Shown: positions 30,563-39,180 of the stretch, piece by piece
Position numbering within the stretch: position 1 is the first letter of the stretch
Layout of the letters: every line of letters begins with the position of its first letter
Source: Bacilli bacterium
GTDB taxonomy: Bacteria; Bacillota_I; Bacilli_A; RF39; UBA660
Length of the DNA stretch: 64,000 bases
Assembly: GCA_017548925.1 (NCBI GenBank)
Contig: JAFYYX010000001.1
Location: 672,852 to 736,851 of the forward strand
Direction of reading: 5' to 3'
Position numbers and translations under genes: made by a program
Notes under the pieces: generated by a model
Told to the model about the DNA's origin: nothing
Database searches by the model: none
Seen by the model: the letters and a program-made list of their open reading frames with translations, nothing else

Positions 30563-31485
30563 TATATACAAAATAAATTCACTAATAAATATCCAACATT
30601 CTTTCGATCTAATTTAAACGTTTTTAAATCTATATCAATATTAGCAAGTTCAATAAGAAGATTTTCAAGTTCTTCTTCGCTTTTTATATTTCCTCTTCTA
30701 ACGAAAGAATTATAAGCATAATCAGCAACATTGTACTGTTTTAAAACTTTATCAAGCATTACTTTGTCTTTTCGATACTTTTTAATTAAATATGTAACTC
30801 TAACATTCCAAGCAATTAATGCAATCATTTTAGATATATCTATATTAAGCACTTTCATATTTTCAACACAGTTAAGTGCATCAGTCGCATTTTGATCCAT
30901 TAAAGCATCAATAAATCTTCTATTATTACCATCAGGAGTAAGAGATACCAAACCATAAACTAGTTCATCAGATATATTATCTTTACCTAAAATTAGTAAT
31001 TTATCAATTTCTCTAAGCATTAAGTCATAATCATTTAAACAAGCATCTTTTATATAACTTAAAGCGTTGTCAGAAATATGAGATTTTTTCTCTTTAACAT
31101 AATTTTTAACATCTACTATATTATTATATTTTTTCTTAACCGTATTATCATAAATTTCATACTTAGAATTTATTAATTTATAGTATTTATTAGTTTTATC
31201 AGCTTTATTTACAACAAATATAACCTCAGTAAATTCAGATGGATTATTTAAATAATTTTCTAAATCATCTGATTCAAACGACTTAGAAAATAACTCATCT
31301 GCATTTTCAACAACAACTTTTTTGTGATCACTAAAAAGTGAAATAGATGTTAATTCATATAAAATATCTGAAAGTTCAACATTAGAATAATCAATCTTAA
31401 TAATATCTTCTTCATTAGGAAAAATCTTATTAATTGTTTGTTTAGTATAGTAAAAACTATCAGAAATTATAAGACTAATTTTCAT
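30562..31485 (-). CDS. holA: DNA polymerase III delta subunit
   Basis: Clamp-loader subunit that opens the beta clamp. About 307 residues with the divergent AAA+ fold (SLFSDHKKVVVENADEL; LMLREIDKLLILG) and the C-terminal collar domain (IALIAWNVRVTYLIKKYR). In Bacillus holA (yqeN) follows the comE operon; here it is the same order, but about 2.8 kb of other genes separates it from comEC. Confidence 0.92.
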   Translation of the reverse strand: MKISLIISDSFYYTKQTINKIFPNEEDIIKIDYSNVELSDILYELTSISLFSDHKKVVVENADELFSKSFESDDLENYLNNPSEFTEVIFVVNKADKTNKYYKLINSKYEIYDNTVKKKYNNIVDVKNYVKEKKSHISDNALSYIKDACLNDYDLMLREIDKLLILGKDNISDELVYGLVSLTPDGNNRRFIDALMDQNATDALNCVENMKVLNIDISKMIALIAWNVRVTYLIKKYRKDKVMLDKVLKQYNVADYAYNSFVRRGNIKSEEELENLLIELANIDIDLKTFKLDRKNVGYLLVNLFCI

Positions 31486-31520
31486 AATTATCAAACTCCC
31501 TCATTAATTATAACATATAT

Positions 31521-32720
31521 TTATCTTTGAGAACTTACTTGTGTTTTTAAATTTTTATCTAATCTTCCAAATCTATATTGATTTAAAATATTTACTGCAT
31601 GATTAATAAATTCTTTTATTTCATCATCGCTATAACCTTCTATTTTCTTGGTCTTAGATAAAAGATCAGGAAGAATATCTAAAACCGTTTTTTCTCTAGG
31701 TTTTAAGTCATTATATTTTAAGATTTTAGTTAGACCATCAGTTAATTCTACCTTATTAAATGTAGGATACTTTTGGATTCTGTCTATTTCATCACCAGTA
31801 AAATACTTATCATATTCATAAAGAGGAACAAGAAAATACAAATATCTAATACTAGAGGGCAAATCTTCAATAACAGTATCAGTTTCTTTAAGATATTTTT
31901 TAGATTCATATGTTACATTACCATCTTCATGACTAACTAGTGCCATTTCTAAATCCGAATCCCATGTAGGATCAAAAGCAAAAACTCCTTTTACATTATA
32001 TTTAGGGTCCTCTACTTTAACAATTACTCTTGCATGGCTAGACTCATCTTTACCTTTACCCTTTATAAAAGTTAAATGTGAATTAATACCAAACTCAGAT
32101 AATAATTGACAGAAAATTCTTGAGTATGCTTCACAGACAATATTGCCGGTCTTCATTGACCTTGCAATACCTCTTGAATCCATTATGTTTCTATTATTTT
32201 CAGGATTATATAAAAAGAATTTAACATGATCGTATGCAAGTGTTATTTTTTCTAAAACGGATAAATTAGGATAATTACATTGTTCTTTAAAAATATTAAA
32301 GAATTCTCTCATAAATTTAAATTCATCAATAGTAGAAAAACCCTTTTCACCCTTTGTTGATATTAAAACATCAATACCTAGTTTTGAAAGTTTATCTATA
32401 TCATCATAATTTTTATTATCAAGTTTAACAAGAATTCTTTTATATTTTGACAAATCATTCTTTTTTACTTCATTAACAATATCATCAATTGTTAAATTTT
32501 CCTTATCTTTTAATTTTATATCAATACGTAGTGTTTCAATAGAAATACGATATTTAGTTTCCTCCCATACATCAGGTTTATCCTTAATTTCAGTAAATAA
32601 ATAAGTTAAAAATTTTTCATTAGCAGGTTTGTTAACATCTAAATAATCTCTTTTAAAATCTTCAAAAGTAGGAAAAGTATCTAAATATTCTTTTGCAATA
32701 TCCAATTTCTCATCGTTCAT
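31521..32720 (-). CDS. Cytosolic transglutaminase-like protein
   Basis: 399 residues, no signal peptide. A papain/transglutaminase-like core lies at about 180-260: the Cys in GNIVCEAYSRIF, His in SSHARVIVKV and Asp in FAFDPTWDSD give a complete catalytic triad. The flanking parts are helical and of unknown function. Whether it acts as protease, transglutaminase or deamidase cannot be told from sequence. It lies between holA and the comEC region. Confidence 0.75.
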   Translation of the reverse strand: MNDEKLDIAKEYLDTFPTFEDFKRDYLDVNKPANEKFLTYLFTEIKDKPDVWEETKYRISIETLRIDIKLKDKENLTIDDIVNEVKKNDLSKYKRILVKLDNKNYDDIDKLSKLGIDVLISTKGEKGFSTIDEFKFMREFFNIFKEQCNYPNLSVLEKITLAYDHVKFFLYNPENNRNIMDSRGIARSMKTGNIVCEAYSRIFCQLLSEFGINSHLTFIKGKGKDESSHARVIVKVEDPKYNVKGVFAFDPTWDSDLEMALVSHEDGNVTYESKKYLKETDTVIEDLPSSIRYLYFLVPLYEYDKYFTGDEIDRIQKYPTFNKVELTDGLTKILKYNDLKPREKTVLDILPDLLSKTKKIEGYSDDEIKEFINHAVNILNQYRFGRLDKNLKTQVSSQR

Positions 32721-32821
32721 ATAACCACATCCAATATTGTTAATATTAATAATATTATACCATATAAATACTACTTTAAGTGAGATGACTTTTACACCTG
32801 TTTAACTATAAATTATTAAAA

Positions 32822-32849
32822 AAACAAATTATATTTTAATAATTTGTTT
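32822..32849 (-). terminator. Terminator of the 133-residue gene
   Basis: 10-base stem (32822-32831 with 32840-32849) followed by T-rich sequence on the minus strand. Confidence 0.7.
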
Positions 32850-32859
32850 AATAACACTT

Positions 32860-33261
32860 CTACTTATATAATAAAGGACAACGGCAATTATTTTTATCCC
32901 ATCTATTTATCTCAATTTTATTATTCTTTATATATTTAACTATTTCTTTTTTAGTTATATACCCAATAGCAATTATTTTTCCTTCATCATTATATAAGAT
33001 ATCTCTAATATATGCTATAAAAGGGAATCTATCATATAGGTAAATAACATTATTCATATAAAAATTTCCTTTATCGTAAATTATTTTTTTTGATTCTTTA
33101 CTAAAGTTCTTTTCAACTTCTTCTATCATGATACTAAGATCACCCAAATCAAAATAACCGCCATCAGTTCTTTCTAAAAATTTCTGTTTTGTATATTTTA
33201 GATCAAAACCCAAAAAATAATTATACCTATCATCAATTCTTATTCTTCGTTCAAAAGTCAT
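32860..33261 (-). CDS. Hypothetical protein between comEC fragment and transglutaminase-like gene
   Basis: 133 residues, no family recognised. Charged and aromatic, no membrane segment, with two cysteines near the end (NNCRCPLLYK). It lies in the stretch inserted between comEC and holA relative to Bacillus. Confidence 0.6.
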   Translation of the reverse strand: MTFERRIRIDDRYNYFLGFDLKYTKQKFLERTDGGYFDLGDLSIMIEEVEKNFSKESKKIIYDKGNFYMNNVIYLYDRFPFIAYIRDILYNDEGKIIAIGYITKKEIVKYIKNNKIEINRWDKNNCRCPLLYK

Positions 33262-33303
33262 AATAAATACACCTCTAAGTTATTATATCATAATAATTAA
33301 TAA

Positions 33304-33861
33304 CTAAGGAGAACATGTCTTAATATTAAATTTATTATTTTTAATCTTAAAAATGATGCTACCATCTAAATCTGTTCTATATATTTTTGAATCGCTTAAT
33401 AGATTTAAAACTTCTATGTTTGGATGGCCATATCCATTATTTTTACCAACACTAATTATTGAATATTTCGGATTAACTTTATTAATAAGTGAATCACTAC
33501 TACTTGTTTTCGAGCCATGATGCCCTACTTTTAAAACGTCTATACTTGATATTTCATATTTATCTAAGATATCCTTTTCTTTTTTAATTCCTGCATCACC
33601 CGTAAACATAAATTTTAAACTACCTATTTTTGTATAAATAACACTGCTATTATCATTTTCATCCTCATATAAATTAGTCTGTAAAAATTTTAAATCTTCT
33701 ATTTCATTTACACATGAATAATACAAGATTCTTTTTTTATTTAATACCTTAATCAATTTTTGTTCTAATTCATTAAAAGTTCCACAATTAAAAATAACTT
33801 TTTCCACTTTAAAATTATTTACTAAATTAATTGCCCCTCCCATATGATCATAATCTCCATG
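33304..33861 (-). pseudogene. Duplicated 3' fragment of comEC (C-terminal metallo-beta-lactamase part)
   Basis: Translates without stops into about 185 residues that align end to end with the last 185 residues of the complete ComEC at 34340, at roughly 70% identity by eye, ending in the same TCSP. Homology starts abruptly at the His of HGDYDHMG. The frame has a TGA a few codons upstream and no start codon or ribosome site, and the membrane part is missing. It is most likely a remnant of a duplication or replacement event. The lack of stops and the conservative substitutions leave expression as a short ORF possible. Confidence 0.8.
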
Positions 33862-33902
33862 TGGTGATTGTCAAAAAGTAAGTCGAATTCATGCAAAGAA
33901 AA

Positions 33903-33918
33903 AAAGGCATAAGCCTTT
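33903..33918 (-). terminator. Terminator of the 115-residue gene
   Basis: Short GC stem AAAGGC/GCCTTT (33903-33908 with 33913-33918) followed by a T-run on the minus strand. Confidence 0.75.
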
Positions 33919-33938
33919 ATTATAATCTACTCTGTTTA

Positions 33939-34283
33939 CTATTTTGAAACAATATTAGTTATGTCATTTACTATTTTAGTATAAAAATCTGATATTTCTT
34001 GTGATGGAGTATTTCCTATAATTCTAAAGGTTTCTCCATCATTATCAAATTTAACAGCTAAATTTTTTTGACGTCCACCCTTATAATTTCCTGCATTTTC
34101 TGCAGCTAATCTAATAATATTTTCTTTATTATCTTCTAACATTTTTTTAATAGCAACAACTTTGCTTTCATCATTCTTCTCATTTCCATTCATTACTAAT
34201 GTATCGTTAGCCATAAGAATAGTAAATTCATTTTTTTCATTAACATTTGGAGTAACATTATACTCAAAGATTCTTAATTCCAT
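33939..34283 (-). CDS. Hypothetical protein lying between the two comEC copies
   Basis: 115 residues, no family recognised; soluble, with a beta-rich start (ELRIFEYNVTPNVNEKNEF) and a helical end (ISDFYTKIVNDITNIVSK). It lies exactly between complete comEC and the duplicated comEC fragment, with its own terminator. This is the position expected for cargo brought in by the event that created the duplication. Confidence 0.6.
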   Translation of the reverse strand: MELRIFEYNVTPNVNEKNEFTILMANDTLVMNGNEKNDESKVVAIKKMLEDNKENIIRLAAENAGNYKGGRQKNLAVKFDNDGETFRIIGNTPSQEISDFYTKIVNDITNIVSK

Positions 34284-34339
34284 TTTCAATTACCTCTATT
34301 AATATTCTATCATTTTCTCAACTTAATTACAATATGTTT

Positions 34340-36355
34340 CTATGGACTACAAGTCTCCATTTTTAATTTATTATTTTTAATTTTAAACATAATACTTCCA
34401 TCTTGATCTGTTCTATATATTTTTGAATCTTTTAAAGTATCTAATACTTCTTTATTTGGATGACCATATCTATTATTTTTTCCAACTGATATTATGGAAT
34501 ATTTAGGATTTATTTCATTAATAAACTCTTCACTACTGCTTGTCTTACTTCCGTGATGCCCTACTTTTAGTACATCAACATCTGATATATTATATTTATC
34601 TAATATGTCTTTTTCTTTCTCTACTCCTACATCTCCCATAAACATAAATTTATATCCATTTATCTCAGTATATATAACATTACTATTATCATTTTCATTA
34701 TCATATTCTTTAGTTTGAAGGAAATATTGTTTGTTATCATTTATATTTAATTCTTTGATACAGGAATAATATGGTATTTTCTTTTTATTGAGTACTTTAA
34801 TTAAATCTTGTTCTAAATCATTGTATGGTCCACAATTAAAGATTACTTTTTCTACCCTAAAATTCTTTACTAAATTTATAGCCTCTCCCATATGATCATA
34901 ATCTCCATGAGTAAGTATTAGTGTATCTATTTTTTTTACACCAATACTATATAAAAACTGTTTAGTACTATTTTTTAAATATTTATCTTCAACTATTCCA
35001 CCTGTATCAATAATAGTTACATTTTTAAAATTTTTAGAAATAATAACAGACATATCTCCTTGTCTAACATCAACAAAATAAACGTAAGAATAATTATTAA
35101 AATATTTATTAAAAATTAAATAAATCATTAACGATAGAAACAAATATATGCAAATTTTATTTTTAAATATTAAATATATAAAATAAATAATATATATAAT
35201 TATAATTATATATATACTAGTTTTAGGAATAATAATTTTAAATATATTAACCTTATCAAACCTTAAATTTACAAGTTCAAAATAATAAGCAACTTTATAT
35301 AAAACCTTATCAGCAGTACTTGATACTACAGCAATAAAACTAAGTGGATATAATATATAACAAACAAAAAATGATGATACAATAGTTAATATTACACTTA
35401 AAAAATGAATATTATAATTTAAATATATTGTTATTGGTGCAGCAATAATAAAACTATATATAGTAACCTTAAAAATATTTTTTAGTTCATTTTTATGAAT
35501 AATAAGGAAAAAAGTCAAAACATATGTATAATAAAAGCCAACATCATAAACAACATTTGGAAAAATAATAAGTGAAACAGCAAGTGTTAAAATGAAATAA
35601 TAAATTGATTTAATTTTATACTTACTTCTACGTCTTATATATGAGAAAAAATACATCAAAACTGCTCTAAACAATGCAATCATAAAGCTAGTTAATATTA
35701 AATAAAATAATGCAAATAAAATAAGTATTGTCATACTTATTATTTTGTTTTTAAAAATACTTCTTAATAAAACAATAATATAGTCAAATAAAAATGCAAC
35801 ATGGAATCCAGAAACACATAATAAATGACTAATCCCATTATTCATAAAAGACATTTTTACATCATTATCAAGTTGTGACTTATCACCACATAAAAAAGTT
35901 AAAATATAATTTTTGCTTTTTCTCTTTAATAAGGTTTTATAAACAAAACCTTTACATTTATAATACCAGCTAGTTCTTATTTTTCTATATTCTGTAATTA
36001 TAATTACTTGATTAATTTTTTTAGATTTTAAATATTTTTTATAATTAAAAGTGTTAGGAATAGTATTTTTATATACTTCTTTATTAACATATTTGAAATA
36101 TATTTTATCCCCATAATCAATATTATTATCAATATTAATATAAGCTTTATAATTCTTTTTAGAAGATTTTATATTTATAACTGAGTAATCACTTTTTTTA
36201 TTAACTAAAGTAACTGTTCCTTCATTAAAAGAATCATCTTTATAAAATCTATAATTTAGTTTATAAATAAAAACTCTTATTAAACCTATAAATAAAAGAA
36301 AAAAAACTAATAGTTTAAACAGTAATATAATCTTTGATTTTCTCAAATAAAGCAT
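34340..36355 (-). CDS. comEC: Competence DNA channel protein ComEC
   Basis: Membrane channel for single-stranded DNA during transformation. N-terminal OB-like domain (about 45-125), the competence core of multiple helices (DVKMSFMNNGISHLLCVSGFHVAF, here with GISHLLCVSGFH as key motif), and a C-terminal metallo-beta-lactamase domain (LILTHGDYDHMG, VLKVGHHGSKTSS). About 671 residues. The metal motif reads HGDYDH. Overlaps comEA by about 40 bases; ATG at 36355, though a TTG further in also has good spacing to AGGTGA. Confidence 0.95.
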   Translation of the reverse strand: MLYLRKSKIILLFKLLVFFLLFIGLIRVFIYKLNYRFYKDDSFNEGTVTLVNKKSDYSVINIKSSKKNYKAYINIDNNIDYGDKIYFKYVNKEVYKNTIPNTFNYKKYLKSKKINQVIIITEYRKIRTSWYYKCKGFVYKTLLKRKSKNYILTFLCGDKSQLDNDVKMSFMNNGISHLLCVSGFHVAFLFDYIIVLLRSIFKNKIISMTILILFALFYLILTSFMIALFRAVLMYFFSYIRRRSKYKIKSIYYFILTLAVSLIIFPNVVYDVGFYYTYVLTFFLIIHKNELKNIFKVTIYSFIIAAPITIYLNYNIHFLSVILTIVSSFFVCYILYPLSFIAVVSSTADKVLYKVAYYFELVNLRFDKVNIFKIIIPKTSIYIIIIIYIIYFIYLIFKNKICIYLFLSLMIYLIFNKYFNNYSYVYFVDVRQGDMSVIISKNFKNVTIIDTGGIVEDKYLKNSTKQFLYSIGVKKIDTLILTHGDYDHMGEAINLVKNFRVEKVIFNCGPYNDLEQDLIKVLNKKKIPYYSCIKELNINDNKQYFLQTKEYDNENDNSNVIYTEINGYKFMFMGDVGVEKEKDILDKYNISDVDVLKVGHHGSKTSSSEEFINEINPKYSIISVGKNNRYGHPNKEVLDTLKDSKIYRTDQDGSIMFKIKNNKLKMETCSP

Positions 36356-36989
36356 CACCTATACCAGATACTTTTTTAATATCCTCAATTGAATTAAATT
36401 TTTCTTTTTCTCTATAAGATATTATTGCATCTGCCTTAGACTGTCCGATTCCTGGAAGTTTTAGTAAATCATCAACAGTAGCAATATTTATATTAACAAG
36501 AGTACTATTACTATCATTATTAATGCTATTATCACTAATTGTAATTAAAGCACTTTCTTCGTTTTTAATTAATACATCATTAATTGTTGCAACACTACTA
36601 TTAGTTTTCTTATTACTATCCTTTTTTGAAATAATTATGACCATTTGATCATTAACTTTTTTACTTAAATTAATATTATCTGTTGTTGCACCCTTTTTAA
36701 GACCACCTGCTAACTTTATAACATCGTTAACAGTCATATTATCATATACAGTATATACTCCAGGTTTTTTCACATAACCTTTTATATCAACATTAATAGT
36801 ACTTGTTACATCATTTTTATTATCATCACTAATTAATTTAACGTCATTGTTAACTTCTACTTTTTTACTTTTAAGAATATAAAAATCACCTAAAATAATA
36901 GCATCATTAATAATTATTAGTAATAAACAGATTAGCAACAAAAAATAATTCTTTCTTAAATTAGATAATTGAGCAAATAAAAATTCCAT
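36315..36989 (-). CDS. comEA: Competence DNA receptor ComEA
   Basis: 224 residues: N-terminal membrane helix (12-33), an SLBB domain (INVDIKGYVKKPGVYTVYDN ... LAGGLKKGA), a low-complexity linker and a C-terminal double helix-hairpin-helix DNA-binding module (INIATVDDLLKLPGIGQSKA; IEDIKKVSGIGDALFEKI). It binds incoming double-stranded DNA outside the membrane and hands it to ComEC. No comEB lies between the two genes. Confidence 0.95.
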   Translation of the reverse strand: MEFLFAQLSNLRKNYFLLLICLLLIIINDAIILGDFYILKSKKVEVNNDVKLISDDNKNDVTSTINVDIKGYVKKPGVYTVYDNMTVNDVIKLAGGLKKGATTDNINLSKKVNDQMVIIISKKDSNKKTNSSVATINDVLIKNEESALITISDNSINNDSNSTLVNINIATVDDLLKLPGIGQSKADAIISYREKEKFNSIEDIKKVSGIGDALFEKIKDYITV

Positions 36990-37038
36990 ATTTTTCTCCT
37001 TTCAATAATATATATTTCCGAAAAATATGGAATTTCCT

Positions 37039-38190
37039 TTAAATTTTATTAATTTTTTCTAAATTTCTTTCATATGTTGTTTCATAAGCTATTCTTTCGA
37101 CAACAAATATCATACAAACAACATTAATTACGAAACTACCACCATAACTTAAAAGTGGAAGTGGAACTCCAGTTAGTGGTAAAAGTGCTGTAATACCAAC
37201 TAGGTTAATAATTACGTGTAGTGATAAATATATAAATACTCCGTAACATATTATTTGATTTCTTAGGTTGGTAGCATTTCTTGAAATAAGATATATTCTA
37301 TAAAGTATTACAGCATACGCAATAATAATTAATACACCAACAATTAAACCAAGTTCCTCAACAATTATTGGATATATAAAGTCTGTATGTGATTCAGGTA
37401 AATATAAATACTTTTGTGTACTATTACCAAGACCAACACCAAATAAACCACCATTTTTTATAGCAATAAATCCATTACATACTTGATAACCTGTTTCTTG
37501 AGTATATCTAGAACAAGGTGCTTTATAATTAAGCCTTGATTCTTGTGTATGTGTTAAACCAGATGAATGAAATAAAAGGATATATAAAGCAATAAAGACA
37601 ACTACTAATGATCCATACTTAACATATCTCATGTATTTTTCTTTAAATGGAAGTGATAAAAATATAGCACCAACTATACCGGCATATATTGCAGCAGATC
37701 CAAGGTCTGGTTGTAAAACAATTAAAATAGCACATACAACATATACAACCATTGGAATAATAGCTCCAATTATATTTGGATCTTTTCTAGAAAAATATTT
37801 TCCATAGAAAAATCCCATTGTAAGTATTGAAAATGATTTAATAAATTCACTAGGTTGAATTGATAAAAATCCAACTTTATACCAACTTGATGCATTATTT
37901 GTAATTACTCTTTTAGTAATTAAAGATATAAGAAGTAGTGAAAAAACTACCAAACCTAAATAAGCAACACCTTTATAAAATTTTGTTGGTGTCTTCATAA
38001 TAAAATATCCCACTATAAATGCACCAATAATAAATATTAATTGTTTTTCAAAGAAAAAGTATGAAGGTTTATTATAACGAAGTACAGAAGATATACTTGA
38101 TGAACTATATATCATAACTAAACCTAAAAGTAATAGAATCATAAATGTAATAAATAAAGGTTTATCTATTCTACTCCAGACTTTCTTCAT
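37039..38190 (-). CDS. ftsW: Septal peptidoglycan polymerase FtsW (SEDS family)
   Basis: Ten-helix SEDS glycosyltransferase. Motifs: SSWYKVGFLSIQPSEFIK near 105, LQPDLGSA near 163 and the long extracellular loop with GLFGVGLGNSTQKYLYLPES then HTDFIY, followed by PLTGVPLPLLSYGGS. This arrangement fits FtsW better than RodA. A two-cysteine loop (CSRYTQETGYQVC) inside the extracellular segment is unusual. The ATG at 38190 has AGGTGA upstream. Confidence 0.92.
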   Translation of the reverse strand: MKKVWSRIDKPLFITFMILLLLGLVMIYSSSSISSVLRYNKPSYFFFEKQLIFIIGAFIVGYFIMKTPTKFYKGVAYLGLVVFSLLLISLITKRVITNNASSWYKVGFLSIQPSEFIKSFSILTMGFFYGKYFSRKDPNIIGAIIPMVVYVVCAILIVLQPDLGSAAIYAGIVGAIFLSLPFKEKYMRYVKYGSLVVVFIALYILLFHSSGLTHTQESRLNYKAPCSRYTQETGYQVCNGFIAIKNGGLFGVGLGNSTQKYLYLPESHTDFIYPIIVEELGLIVGVLIIIAYAVILYRIYLISRNATNLRNQIICYGVFIYLSLHVIINLVGITALLPLTGVPLPLLSYGGSFVINVVCMIFVVERIAYETTYERNLEKINKI

Positions 38191-38313
38191 ACTATTCACC
38201 TATTTTAATATTATCATATAAGCGTTTAAAACTAAATAAATTAGACAAAAATCAATGTCAAAAAATGGTTAATAATAATATATTATATTAGGAAATGAAA
38301 AGGAGGTATAACT

Positions 38314-38499
38314 ATGTATTATTATGGTAATAATGGATATTATTCAGGTGGATATCAAAACCCATGTATGAATAATGGTTTTGTTGGATATACACAAGGT
38401 TCAGGTACAGGTGCAGCAATTTGGATTGTTTTATTTATTTTACTTGTAATTATCATAGGTTCAGGATGGAGTTTCTTTAACAATAATAACAATAATTAA
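38314..38499 (+). CDS. YjcZ-like tiny membrane protein
   Basis: 61 residues: a Tyr/Gly/Asn-rich start, one membrane helix (IWIVLFILLVIIIGSGW) and an Asn-only tail. The WIVLFILLVII helix resembles the YjcZ / tiny-TM family of Bacilli, short spore- or membrane-associated proteins of unknown role. AAGGAGGT upstream of the ATG is among the strongest ribosome sites in the window, so it is probably well expressed. Confidence 0.65.
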   Translation: MYYYGNNGYYSGGYQNPCMNNGFVGYTQGSGTGAAIWIVLFILLVIIIGSGWSFFNNNNNN

Positions 38500-38522
38500 G
38501 AAAGGTAAAACCTTTCTTTTAT
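38498..38522 (+). terminator. Terminator of the YjcZ-like gene
   Basis: 9-base stem (38498-38506 with 38510-38518), 3-base loop, T-run after. Confidence 0.85.
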
Positions 38523-38523
38523 T

Positions 38524-38552
38524 TTGCATTTTTTTTAAAATATTGTTATAAT
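38524..38552 (+). promoter_or_regulatory. Promoter of def
   Basis: TTGCAT at 38524-38529, 17-base spacer, TATAAT at 38547-38552, about 30 bases before the def ATG. Confidence 0.75.
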
Positions 38553-38581
38553 ACTTTCGAAAAAAGGGAGATTTGATTTTT

Positions 38582-39133
38582 ATGAAACTACCTGATATTA
38601 CAATTTTAGATGAAAAAAACAAATTACTACATCAAAAATCTAAAGATGTAGTTTTCCCCATGGATAAAAAAGAAAAAGATATGCTAGAAGATATGCTTAC
38701 ATATCTTGAAATGAGTCAAATAGATAAATATAGTGAAAAATATAATTTAAGACCTGGTATGGGGCTTGCTTTTGTTCAAGTTGGAGTACCTAAAAGAGCT
38801 TTTGTTATATGTAATGAAAATGATGATGGTGAGTTTGATAAATATATCATTATAAATCCTGAAATTATTTCAATGAGTGAAGAAATGATTTATGTTGGCG
38901 AAGGTGAAGGTTGTTTAAGTGTTAACCGAGAAGTTGAAGGAATTGTTCCAAGGCATGCCAGAATCACTATAAAAGCTTTTGATGAAGAAGGAAAAGAATT
39001 TACTTTAAGAGTTCGTGAAGACTTAGCAGTTGCTTTTCAACATGAAATTGATCACTTAAATGGTATTTTATTTACTGATCATATAAATCCAAAATGTCCT
39101 TATAAAGATAAAGAATTAATGAGAGAAATATAA
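38582..39133 (+). CDS. def: Peptide deformylase
   Basis: Removes the formyl group from nascent proteins. 183 residues. Motif 2 EGCLS and motif 3 QHEIDHLNG are intact (metal Cys and two His). Motif 1 reads GMGLAFVQVG instead of the usual G-x-G-x-A-A-P-Q: the glutamine is kept but the A-P positions are F-V. The long LRPGMGL loop is typical of Gram-positive type 2 enzymes. The ATG at 38582 is preferred over the TTG nine bases earlier, which is too near the GGGAG site. Confidence 0.93.
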   Translation: MKLPDITILDEKNKLLHQKSKDVVFPMDKKEKDMLEDMLTYLEMSQIDKYSEKYNLRPGMGLAFVQVGVPKRAFVICNENDDGEFDKYIIINPEIISMSEEMIYVGEGEGCLSVNREVEGIVPRHARITIKAFDEEGKEFTLRVREDLAVAFQHEIDHLNGILFTDHINPKCPYKDKELMREI

Positions 39134-39146
39134 TTTAAAGCAAATT

Positions 39147-39180
39147 AAAAATATATCGTACATACGTACGATATATTTTT
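39147..39180. terminator. Bidirectional terminator between def and smc
   Basis: Perfect 15-base stem (39147-39161 with 39166-39180), ATAC loop, T-run after. Confidence 0.92.
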
